NCBI GenBank assembly: GCA_017462125.1
Contig: JAFTRQ010000148.1
Coordinates: 1 to 32,402, forward strand
Direction of reading: 5' to 3'
DNA from: Clostridia bacterium
GTDB taxonomy: Bacteria; Bacillota_A; Clostridia; Oscillospirales; CAG-272
DNA: 32,402 nt
Positions 23,090 to 29,520 of the stretch are shown here, piece after piece. The translations under genes and the position numbers were made by a program. Each line of letters begins with the position of its first letter. Within the stretch, counting starts at the first letter, position 1. Under the pieces are notes generated by a model, which was given only the letters and a program-made list of their open reading frames with translations, did no database searches and was not told the DNA's origin.

Positions 23090-24817
23090 ATGAAAAAACT
23101 CCTATCCATCACTCTGGTGATCCTTACACTCTTATCATTTGCGGCCTGTGATCATAATGCTGCAGATGATCCTTCCACATCCTCCGACAGCACGTTGGAT
23201 TCCACACTTGAAACTACCGATACGCAAACAAGCGCAGATATAACCACCAATACGGAGGCTTTGTCAAGCACCGATGCACCTTCGGAAACCGAAACGCCCT
23301 CGGAAACCGAAGCTTCTTCGGAAACAGAAAAGCCTTCCGAAACAGAAACACCTTCCGAAACAGAAACACCTTCCGAGACCGAAGAGCCTTCTGAAACAGA
23401 AGAGCCTTCCGAGACCGAAGGCCCCGTTGAAGAAACCGTCCCTATGGTCGGATTCGTTATCGATACCCAAGTATATACGACCAAATTTCAGGACGGCAAG
23501 GACATCCACTTAGAGGGACTTGATTCGGGTATTTACTCAGCGCCCGACCGCTCCACCTCCTGCGGAGCTCTGACCGACGGCACCAAGGTAACCGTGATCG
23601 AGGTCTGCTTTGAAGGCGACGATATTACGGTAGGTTGGGCAAGAATACTTGTCGGAGCTTCGAGGTGGGAGACTTACATCCGCACCTCTCAGCTCAAATG
23701 CTTCGTTCTGCACGAGGTAGGATTCCCGATCGCGCCGGAGCAGTTGATCGGTAAAAGTCAGCTTGTAAGCAAATTGAGCGAGACCGAAAAAGCAACGATC
23801 GAGGCAAGCTTTCTTGCAATCGGCTACCAAACCGCCTATATGGAGGATGGCAGCACCATGTTCGTTTCCAAAGAAAACTTTGAGGATCAGCTTATCCAGA
23901 ACGCCGACGGAAGCTGGACAGAGCACGACGGCGAGGGCAATGTCTACCGCTATTTCGACAGCTGGCAGTACGAGCTGCTGGAAGAATATGATATCCCCAC
24001 CGACCGCGAGGTGCCGGAAATGAAGATCGCTCTTCTCGGTGTCTCCTCACTTGAAGGGGTTGCCGTAAGCTTTGCGCCCGACGTAGCTCTTGAAAATATC
24101 AAAGCATATGCCGAAGAGCTGAAGAACTTTGGCTACACCGTCGAGCTTACCGAAGCGGAAAACGACGGCGCATACGTATTCACCGCCTCAAATCAAAATG
24201 AGTACGTAGTTCTTTTGGCCTACTCGGAGGGCCAAGGTGCAATGACCGTCAAGGAAGCGGTCAACGATGCCTTTGACCTTGCCGCATTTATGCAAAGCGG
24301 TGACATCATCGGCAATTATCCGTCCGAAAAGCTTGAGAAATTCGAAAGAGATATTGCGGCAAGCGGCGGCAGAGTGGAGCATCGCGCAAAATCCACCCTT
24401 CTCGTCTTCCCCGACGGTACTGCCGAGCAGTTCTATGATGGCTCCTGGCTGCTGGAGACCGACACTCTCGCCTCAACCACAGGCGGATATTTCCCCCAAA
24501 ATGCCTATACCGCACAGCTTATGTCGGTTTATCCGTCAACCTACGGCTTCACAAACGGTGAGACCGTACTCTATAAACAGGACAATCTGTTTTTGGCAGC
24601 CTTTTCCGACGCCACCGTGGCCAAGGCGAAGCAGTTCACCTCGGCATTGGTCATAAGAGGAGCCTTTAGCTTGAACGTTTATGAGTCAGAGGGCGTAAAC
24701 GATGGCGTTGCCGTCTACTACTTCTATGCCGAAAGCTATAATTACGCGATCGAGTTTGAATGCGCGGAGGGGCAAGCTGCCACCATGGCGATCACACAGA
24801 TCGAATCAGCCGGCTGA
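23090..24817 (+). CDS. Surface lipoprotein with Pro/Ser/Glu/Thr repeat linker and SH3-like domain
   Basis: A 575-residue predicted lipoprotein. The signal peptide ends in the lipobox LSFAAC, with Cys20 as the lipidated residue. A low-complexity Ser/Thr/Asp/Glu stretch follows, including eight six-residue PSETEx units at residues about 64-111, probably a wall-spanning linker. Next is an SH3b-like beta region (GIYSAPDRSTSCGALTDGTKVTVIEV by pattern, residues about 145-205), a fold that often binds wall material. The C-terminal two-thirds have no motif I recognise. It is monocistronic, with a promoter at 23026 and a shared terminator at 24842. Function is unknown; a sensor or wall-binding role is possible. 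Confidence 0.8.
   Translation: MKKLLSITLVILTLLSFAACDHNAADDPSTSSDSTLDSTLETTDTQTSADITTNTEALSSTDAPSETETPSETEASSETEKPSETETPSETETPSETEEPSETEEPSETEGPVEETVPMVGFVIDTQVYTTKFQDGKDIHLEGLDSGIYSAPDRSTSCGALTDGTKVTVIEVCFEGDDITVGWARILVGASRWETYIRTSQLKCFVLHEVGFPIAPEQLIGKSQLVSKLSETEKATIEASFLAIGYQTAYMEDGSTMFVSKENFEDQLIQNADGSWTEHDGEGNVYRYFDSWQYELLEEYDIPTDREVPEMKIALLGVSSLEGVAVSFAPDVALENIKAYAEELKNFGYTVELTEAENDGAYVFTASNQNEYVVLLAYSEGQGAMTVKEAVNDAFDLAAFMQSGDIIGNYPSEKLEKFERDIAASGGRVEHRAKSTLLVFPDGTAEQFYDGSWLLETDTLASTTGGYFPQNAYTAQLMSVYPSTYGFTNGETVLYKQDNLFLAAFSDATVAKAKQFTSALVIRGAFSLNVYESEGVNDGVAVYYFYAESYNYAIEFECAEGQAATMAITQIESAG
23279..23422 (+). repeat. Eight tandem 18-bp units in the lipoprotein gene
   Basis: Eight in-frame 18-nt units encode PSETET/A/K/E/G variants (one begins SSE). 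Synonymous changes between units (TCG/TCC/TCT, GAA/GAG, ACC/ACA) show that they are not freshly expanded. Copy number could vary between strains. Confidence 0.9.
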
Positions 24818-24841
24818 TCTTTATATTAGATATACATAAAA

Positions 24842-24874
24842 AACTGTCCGTCTTCTTTGGGAAGGCGGACAGTT
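24842..24874. terminator. Bidirectional terminator between the lipoprotein and GH39 genes
   Basis: AACTGTCCGTCTTC pairs with GGAAGGCGGACAGTT with one G-T wobble, with an A-run before and T-rich DNA after. It lies between convergent genes ending at 24817 and 24888. Confidence 0.8.
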
Positions 24875-24887
24875 GCTGTTCTGAAAA

Positions 24888-26192
24888 TCACCACTCGATC
24901 AAAAAAACCTCGTTGGGCTTGACAGAGTGAATCGGCGCGGACCAGGAGAGCAATCTTTCCTGATCGATCACGTAGAAGCGCGCGTCTGTAAGATCGACTC
25001 CGTCGATGCGAAGGGGTTGCGTCGCTTTCGTAAGATTGGAGATCATCAAAGCGTGCTTTTTGCCGTTTGATGCCGCAATGGCGTAAAGCCTCGGGTTGTC
25101 GCTGACGCATTCCACCTCGTTGCCAAGCTTATAAAGCCGGTTGAATGCTACCATAGAATAATATGCGTGAATGGGCTTCTTGGTCTTGATGTCGAAGAGC
25201 GGACAGTAGGGCGCGGTGTTGGCGCGCATATCGTAGATGCACATTACGTCGGTAAAGCCTCTCTGCATCGCGATCATCATACCCGCAACCTCAGCCGAGT
25301 GATGCGCCGTTCCGAATTCCTGGGGATAGGGATTCCACTCGTTGATGTGGGTCTCAAGCCCGCCATAGCCCAGCTTCTCAAGCTCAAGGTGGAGCCAAGC
25401 GTCCATTCTTTCAACGCGGTCAACACCTGCATAATTGTGCCAGGAGAAGAAGTCGATGGGAGCGCCGTGCTCCTTGATATACGCAAAGAATCCGTAGAAA
25501 AAGTCCATCAAGGATTGCTCGTGCGCGTTGGGAGGGATCGTGCCCTTCAGCTGTGTGGTGGGATCAATGTAGTCCACGGGAGCGATGGCGTAGAAGCCGC
25601 AGCTTGCGTAGCCGCCGATCTTGAGGTGCGGGAAGCGCGACTTCAAATGAGTGGCCGCAACGGTGTAAAGCTCGTAATACTGCTCGGGCGTGCCGTTCCA
25701 CATCATCTTGTCCTGAACCTCGGGCTCGTTCCAGATCTCCCAATAGCGAATGTTGTAATGGAAGCCGTCTGCCCAGCCCTCGGTGTAGTGCATGATGATG
25801 TGCTCGCAGATGCGCGCCCACTTGGCATAATCCTTAGGGGGAACGGTGTAATAGGGCTTAACAAGAGCCTGATTTTCAATGGCAACACCCAAACGGTAGT
25901 AAGGCTCGATACCTGCCTTGATCAGATTGGTGATCAGCAGATCGGTAAACGTGAAATCATAGTTGGCGGGGTCATTCTCATCGGCGTCAAAATTGCGGAA
26001 GATGTTGGGGATGTCAACAAAGCGGTTGCTTCCGAAGGCACCGCCCACGTCGTGCAAACGGGAGAAGGGAATACCTGCCTCGGTGAGATAATGATACATT
26101 CCCGGGCTTGTAGGGCTCGGAGGCTGACCGCCACCGTGCATGGGCTTCATCTTTTTGACAGTTTTCGTAAGATCAATATTGATAACAGACAT
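24888..26192 (-). CDS. GH39-like glycoside hydrolase, cytoplasmic
   Basis: A 434-residue (beta/alpha)8 glycosidase of clan GH-A, most like GH39 beta-xylosidases. The acid/base Glu156 is in the WEIWNEPEV motif after strand 4, and the nucleophile Glu285 is in HINEWNP after strand 7. The N-terminal segment (MHGGGQPPSPTSP and SRLHDVGG) is GH39-like. A short beta-sandwich C-terminal region follows. No signal peptide is present, so it acts on imported oligosaccharides. Start ATG 26192 has TTGGAGGA upstream. It has its own promoter and no sugar transporter alongside. The exact sugar (xylose, arabinose, iduronate) cannot be decided. Confidence 0.85.
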   Translation of the reverse strand: MSVINIDLTKTVKKMKPMHGGGQPPSPTSPGMYHYLTEAGIPFSRLHDVGGAFGSNRFVDIPNIFRNFDADENDPANYDFTFTDLLITNLIKAGIEPYYRLGVAIENQALVKPYYTVPPKDYAKWARICEHIIMHYTEGWADGFHYNIRYWEIWNEPEVQDKMMWNGTPEQYYELYTVAATHLKSRFPHLKIGGYASCGFYAIAPVDYIDPTTQLKGTIPPNAHEQSLMDFFYGFFAYIKEHGAPIDFFSWHNYAGVDRVERMDAWLHLELEKLGYGGLETHINEWNPYPQEFGTAHHSAEVAGMMIAMQRGFTDVMCIYDMRANTAPYCPLFDIKTKKPIHAYYSMVAFNRLYKLGNEVECVSDNPRLYAIAASNGKKHALMISNLTKATQPLRIDGVDLTDARFYVIDQERLLSWSAPIHSVKPNEVFLIEW

Positions 26193-26220
26193 AATCTTCC
26201 TCCAAGGTTAGCTTTAGTTT

Positions 26221-26249
26221 ATTGTAACATAAAAAGCACAAGGTGTCAA
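26221..26249 (-). promoter_or_regulatory. Promoter of the GH39-like gene
   Basis: Minus strand: TTGACA (26249-26244), a 17-nt spacer, TACAAT (26226-26221). It lies 29 nt before the start codon. Confidence 0.75.
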
Positions 26250-26317
26250 TTATTTTTTCGTACTACACAAGGAAAACCGCCTGCGGAAAAAAAGATAAAA
26301 TATTTTTCAAAAAGCTA

Positions 26318-26346
26318 TTGACAAACCGACTTTTTTGTGGTATTAT
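26318..26346 (+). promoter_or_regulatory. Promoter of tRNA-Ser
   Basis: TTGACA (26318-26323), a 17-nt spacer, TATTAT (26341-26346), about 45 nt before the mature tRNA 5' end. Confidence 0.75.
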
Positions 26347-26390
26347 ATTTTAGTCGCAGATAAAATATGTTTTAGAAGCCGAACATTTAC

Positions 26391-26482
26391 GGAGAAGTCG
26401 CGTAGCTGGTCGAGCGCGCACGATTGGAAATCGTGTAACCGTCAAAAGCGGTTCGAGAGTTCGAATCTCTCCTTCTCCGCCA
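26391..26482 (+). tRNA. tRNA-Ser (anticodon GGA), CCA encoded
   Basis: The acceptor stem GGAGAAG pairs with CTTCTCC, followed by discriminator G and an encoded CCA (26480-26482). The anticodon stem CACGA/TCGTG encloses loop TTGGAAA with anticodon GGA at 26426-26428, which reads UCC and UCU. A long variable arm (AACCGTC...GCGGTT) and GTTCGAATC T-loop complete a class II tRNA. The 3' end is continuous with the palindromic terminator and is copied three more times downstream. Confidence 0.97.
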
Positions 26483-26485
26483 ACG

Positions 26486-26512
26486 AAAGCCACCCAAAAG
26501 GGTGGCTTTTTT
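26486..26512 (+). terminator. tRNA-Ser terminator
   Basis: AAAGCCACCC, loop AAAA, GGGTGGC then TTTTTT. The stem can be extended on both sides, because the bases beyond the T-tract (26510-26526) are complementary to the tRNA acceptor strand and its flank (26472-26488). Confidence 0.92.
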
Positions 26513-26985
26513 CGTTGGCGGAGAAGGGAGATTCGAGCAGGAAAGAAACACTTCGCGGTTCGAGAGGGAGAATTCGCCCACGCCGCCGGTGGCGGATGAA
26601 GTGGGCGAATTCGAGTGGCAGTCTCCCCGTGAGCGCAACCGAACGAATAATTTGCGAAGCAAATAGTGAGGGCGGCGCGAACGGTTGGAGACAACAGTGC
26701 AAGCAGGGCAACGCCCTGCGCGATACCTCACTTTAAGATAAGCTTCAATAGTTATATTGCCACCCAAAAGGGTGGCTTTTTTCGTTGGCGGAGAAGGAGA
26801 GATTCGAGCAGGAAAGAAACACTTCGCGGGTCGAGAGGGAGAATTCGCCCACGCCGCCGGTGGCGGATGAAGTGGGCGAATTCGAGTGGCCGCCCTACCG
26901 CAAAGCGGAACCGTTGCCCGACCATTTCATCGCCGCTTTATCTTCAAGTTGCAACAGTGCAAGCAGGGCAACGCCCTGCGCGATA
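26489..26985. repeat. Two tandem ~270-bp units behind tRNA-Ser
   Basis: Unit part A occurs at 26489-26619 and 26759-26890, about 131 bp with one indel and one substitution. Unit part B (34 bp, containing the hairpin GCAGGGC-AAC-GCCCTGC) occurs at 26692-26725 and 26952-26985, identical. Part A contains the terminator, an inverted copy of the tRNA 3' end, and a hairpin with perfect 12-bp arms GAATTCGCCCAC/GTGGGCGAATTC. The connecting segments (26620-26691 and 26891-26951) differ. Reading frames across this region are compositional artefacts of the palindromes, and I call no protein here. Confidence 0.9.
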
Positions 26986-27004
26986 ATCTCTCCTTCTCCG
27001 CCAA
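26985..27004 (+). repeat. Direct 20-nt copy of the tRNA-Ser 3' end (att-like)
   Basis: This segment is identical to 26464-26483, the T-arm/acceptor 3' part with CCA of tRNA-Ser. Together they flank 501 bp containing the two tandem units, as attL and attR would flank an element integrated at a tRNA 3' end. No integrase is in the window. Confidence 0.8.
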
Positions 27005-27009
27005 ATATA

Positions 27010-27046
27010 AACCACAATTCTGATACAAAGGGATTGCGGTTTTTTT
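27010..27046 (+). terminator. Terminator-like hairpin overlapping the next promoter
   Basis: AACCACAATTC pairs imperfectly with GGATTGCGGTT, followed by a run of T. The descending arm contains the TTGCGG used as -35 of the promoter at 27034. Confidence 0.5.
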
Positions 27047-27062
27047 GATTTTGTGATATAAT
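27034..27062 (+). promoter_or_regulatory. Promoter of the 153-aa unknown gene
   Basis: TTGCGG (27034-27039), a 17-nt spacer, TATAAT (27057-27062). It shares its -35 with the hairpin at 27010-27046, and the same layout recurs at 27635. Confidence 0.65.
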
Positions 27063-27083
27063 TTTAAAAAAGGAGGGACCGAT

Positions 27084-27545
27084 ATGCATTTTGATTTTTT
27101 GAAAGAATTATTTTCAGAATACGTCGTTGATATTTGTTTTGAAGAAGATGGCGAAACCGTTTATATAAGGAATAGTCTGTTTGATTTCCCAATAGTAGTG
27201 GACTATTACCCTGACGATTACTACAAATATCTTTTGCGTTTCGCAACACAACATAGAGATACATCTTCAAAAGACGATTTGATAAGTTATATTTCCTCTT
27301 TTACAAATGCAGAAAAGGCTGCTATTGAATTTTACAAAGACGGGATGAACTGTTTTGGTGGAGAGATCGAAACCGCTGTTTTGAATGACTTAACTTACAA
27401 TTCTTTGAGGCTTAAGTTTGGTTATCATGATCTTAAAGATTATACGTTTAGCGTAAGGGCGTGGGACAAAAGATTTTGTTTTGATGCCCATTTTGAGAAA
27501 GATGCTTCCGGCAATGTAATCATTGTAAAAAAATTTGTATCATAA
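27084..27545 (+). CDS. Unknown acidic protein, 153 residues
   Basis: I do not recognise this protein. It is hydrophilic and acidic, with no signal peptide or membrane segment. The N-terminus (MHFDFLKELFSEYVVDICFEED) looks amphipathic. A helical middle (DDLISYISSFTNAEKAAIEF) and an aromatic beta-rich C-terminus (DYTFSVRAWDKRFCFDAHFE) follow. AAGGAGGG precedes the ATG at good spacing and a promoter lies 22 nt upstream, so expression is likely. The gene is more AT-rich than the core genes and is the first of four small unknown genes behind the tRNA-Ser repeat. Small acidic proteins of this size in such islands are sometimes immunity proteins, but nothing here proves it. Confidence 0.75.
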   Translation: MHFDFLKELFSEYVVDICFEEDGETVYIRNSLFDFPIVVDYYPDDYYKYLLRFATQHRDTSSKDDLISYISSFTNAEKAAIEFYKDGMNCFGGEIETAVLNDLTYNSLRLKFGYHDLKDYTFSVRAWDKRFCFDAHFEKDASGNVIIVKKFVS

Positions 27546-27584
27546 TTAGTATTTTTTCCTGCGAATCGAGATTCGAATATTCGA

Positions 27585-27596
27585 GAAACACTTCGC
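27585..27596 (+). repeat. Degenerate relic of the tRNA-Ser downstream repeat
   Basis: GAAACACTTCGC and the nearby CGAGATTCGA recur from the tandem units at 26530 and 26800. It suggests that the repeat, or a deleted copy of it, also reached the gap between two small genes. Confidence 0.5.
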
Positions 27597-27614
27597 AGTT
27601 TCTCAAAACTTTCA

Positions 27615-27645
27615 CCGCAATTCCAAAAAAGGGATTGCGGCTTTT
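27615..27645 (+). terminator. Terminator overlapping the promoter of the EF-Tu-like gene
   Basis: CCGCAATTCC, loop AAAAAA, GGGATTGCGG, then CTTTTG: a 10-bp stem with one wobble. The right arm supplies the -35 TTGCGG of the next promoter. Confidence 0.7.
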
Positions 27646-27663
27646 GTGCTTTTATGATATAAT
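27635..27663 (+). promoter_or_regulatory. Promoter of the EF-Tu-domain-like gene
   Basis: TTGCGG (27635-27640), a 17-nt spacer, TATAAT (27658-27663). It has the same -35, spacer length and -10 as the promoter at 27034. Confidence 0.65.
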
Positions 27664-27685
27664 AACAAAAAAGGGGGGTGAATTT

Positions 27686-28018
27686 GTGAACAATACTATT
27701 TTAAATCAAGAGCCGGATGTTGAAGTTCTATTTGAATTTATCGGAACAAGAAAGAATCCTGTTGCGAATGGTTATCGTCCTCATCATTTAGTGATGGACA
27801 ATTATTTGACAACCGGTGTCCATCACTACTATGAAGTTCAAACTGTTCCCCCTAACGGTACAGCAAAAGGCACAATAACCTTCATTACTCCCGAGGCATA
27901 TCCGCACTGTCTATGGGTAGGCAAGAAAATCAGCATTCAAGAAGGTGCGCATATCGTAGGATATGCTACCATACTGAGAATCATGAATCCTCTATTACTT
28001 GGCGAATGCGATGCTTAA
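27686..28018 (+). CDS. Stand-alone EF-Tu C-terminal (domain III)-like protein
   Basis: A 110-residue protein resembling the last beta-barrel of elongation factor Tu without its GTPase or domain II. PDVEVLFEFIGTRKNPVANG corresponds to the start of the barrel (TPVxxGYRP pattern). TAKGTITFITPEAYPHCLWVG and ISIQEGAHIVGYATILRI match the EF-Tu strands that read MVVTLIHP and FAIREGGRTVGAG. The GTG at 27686 is preferred over the frame's first ATG at 27635, because AAGGGGGG lies just upstream of GTG and 27635 is inside the promoter. Such mini-barrels occur scattered in Clostridia with no known function; it may be a decoy or immunity factor, which is speculation. Confidence 0.78.
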   Translation: MNNTILNQEPDVEVLFEFIGTRKNPVANGYRPHHLVMDNYLTTGVHHYYEVQTVPPNGTAKGTITFITPEAYPHCLWVGKKISIQEGAHIVGYATILRIMNPLLLGECDA

Positions 28019-28120
28019 CATCTCCTCAACTCAAAAAGAATAACATTTGTATCCCAAATGAAGCTCTTAACCAAAGCAAAAAAGAAGTGCAATATAGACT
28101 GCAACAACGGTGGTGATTAT

Positions 28121-28573
28121 ATGAGCAATAAACGCAATACCTACACATTGACTATTGATACTCCCAATGGGACGATCAACGCACCCGTTCATCACAGCGT
28201 GAACGAAAACGATTATAATATGCAAACAACTGTTACTGTTACAATGCAAGGAAAGCAATTGTGCTTTGAGGCAGAAACAACAGAAAAAGCGTTGATCAGC
28301 TTTGCCAAATCCTTGCCTGCCGGATGGCACATTCGATCTTGTCTGTCTTGCCGCTATGGCCATTTTTGTCCGGTAGGGAATGCAGACAACGAGTTGTTTT
28401 GCGTAACCGAGTTTGAGCCAAAAGTGACCGATGACTTGTGGCACGTTACGGAGGATGATGAGGAGCGAAGCAAAAGAAGCAGGAATCTGTTTCATCTTTG
28501 CGATCATTATCTGCCGCAATCGGACGATTATTTTACTTATAATGACTATTATTTAGTAATGAAAAATCATTGA
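28121..28573 (+). CDS. Unknown protein with a four-Cys cluster, 150 residues
   Basis: I do not recognise this family. The N-terminal half is beta-rich (TYTLTIDTPNGTI, TTVTVTMQGKQLCFEAE). A central SCLSCRYGHFCPVGNADNELFC segment has four Cys as C-x2-C-x5-C-x10-C, which could bind zinc or an iron-sulfur cluster. The C-terminus is acidic and aromatic. Start ATG 28121 is preferred over 28058 because GGTGGTGAT precedes it and the upstream residues look non-native. No promoter is evident; it may be read from the 27635 promoter, since no terminator lies between. Confidence 0.7.
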   Translation: MSNKRNTYTLTIDTPNGTINAPVHHSVNENDYNMQTTVTVTMQGKQLCFEAETTEKALISFAKSLPAGWHIRSCLSCRYGHFCPVGNADNELFCVTEFEPKVTDDLWHVTEDDEERSKRSRNLFHLCDHYLPQSDDYFTYNDYYLVMKNH

Positions 28574-28681
28574 ATGGACATAATTACAAGTTTTCGCTAT
28601 AAGCTATGCTTGGGCAAAAGATCTCAGTAATTGCTTTTATATAAAAAATAGGTGCATAATCACATTATTAAGGAGGCTACT

Positions 28682-29107
28682 ATGACCGTTTTTAAATCTA
28701 ATGAATGTTCAACAAAGCCGCGCGCCGATATGTTTTTACCCGCTTGGCTGAACGGATTCGGCATCTTTTTGGATATCGTGGCCGTGGCACTTTTGGTTGC
28801 TATGTTTGTAACGCAAATTTGGGCACTTGCCATCGGCTTTGTGATTGCGGGATTGCTTGGTGTTGCTGCAACCCTTTGTTGGAAAAACCAGACGATCCGC
28901 ATCATTGACGAGGAAACCTTTGAGTATTCCACGTTTTTGGGAAAGAAGATCCAATATAAGTTTTCGGATATCAAGGAATTAAGAGTAAATCCGGATTCTA
29001 TGACCCTGTTTGTAGGGAATGGCAAGGTACATATCGAAGCTATGGTCGTGATTTCGCAAGAGTTGATGGATAAGATCGATTCCGCCTTGGAAAACAATCT
29101 GAAATAA
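28682..29107 (+). CDS. Membrane protein with PH-like cytoplasmic domain
   Basis: A 141-residue protein. Two hydrophobic segments at about residues 20-65 (FGIFLDIVAVALLVAMFVT and IWALAIGFVIAGLLGVAATL) form a membrane hairpin. The rest (TIRIIDEETFEYSTFLGKK, KFSDIKELRV, SMTLFVGNGKVHI) has the strand pattern of bacterial PH domains found in small membrane proteins. ATG 28682 has a perfect AAGGAGG upstream; 28652 lacks one. The 108-nt gap before it shows no clear promoter. Function unknown. Confidence 0.78.
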   Translation: MTVFKSNECSTKPRADMFLPAWLNGFGIFLDIVAVALLVAMFVTQIWALAIGFVIAGLLGVAATLCWKNQTIRIIDEETFEYSTFLGKKIQYKFSDIKELRVNPDSMTLFVGNGKVHIEAMVVISQELMDKIDSALENNLK

Positions 29108-29130
29108 GATCTTCGTTTATCAAAATTATC

Positions 29131-29520
29131 AACGAAAGCTACCCTTGGCGTACCTGCGATAAAGCAGGTGCGCCAACTCTATTCGCCTGCGGCGAGTGAT
29201 ATGCACTTCGTGCGTGATATGTCCTTCGGACGTGATATGCGCTACGCGCGTTGAAAGAAAGAGGCGAATAGAATATCACTGCGACCAATGGGAGCAATAT
29301 CACTTTTGCGGAGCAAAAATATCACGCCGAGCAAAGCGAGGCATATCACTTTAAAAATCATTACCACCCGACGGTACACCTACAAGGTGTAACATACTAT
29401 ACCTTGCAGGGTAAGGCGTATGAAAAGGAGTACGAACAAAAATGCTCGTACTCCTTTTGTTTTTCTCGGTGGGTCAAACCTGCTTTACGGTAGGAACCCT
29501 TCGGGGTAGCTTTTTTGTTG
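29131..29520. repeat. Foldback element of ATATCAC boxes and mini-hairpins
   Basis: No protein is supported between 29108 and 29670. The outer inverted repeat is AACGAAAGCTACCC (29131) versus GGGTAGCTTT (29504-29513). Inside lie a GGCGTACCTGC/GCAGGTGCGCC hairpin, three 18-nt direct units GTGATAT plus hairpin (29196-29249), a 10-bp inverted repeat CTATTCGCCT/AGGCGAATAG (29179 and 29262) around them, and then ATATCAC boxes in the other orientation separated by hairpins (29274-29349). A terminator (29423) and a GGGGTAGC-TTTTTT end complete it. Confidence 0.85.
29423..29464 (+). terminator. Intrinsic terminator within the foldback element
   Basis: Perfect 13-bp arms AAAAGGAGTACGA and TCGTACTCCTTTT with a 10-nt loop, followed by GTTTTT. 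Confidence 0.88.

Noticed and set aside
26489..26985. CRISPR array
   Set aside because: Only two copies with a 270-bp period and internal palindromes; there are no uniform spacers and no cas genes.
26350..27048. Several short frames over tRNA-Ser and the tandem repeats, on both strands
   Set aside because: They translate palindromic repeat DNA and antisense tRNA; such Arg/Ser-rich products are a familiar annotation artefact.
27635..27685. First ATG of the EF-Tu-like frame
   Set aside because: It lies on the promoter -35 region; the GTG at 27686 has AAGGGGGG and gives the conserved N-terminus.
29196..29249. CRISPR-like direct repeats
   Set aside because: Units are contiguous 18-mers with hairpin variation, not repeats separated by unique spacers.
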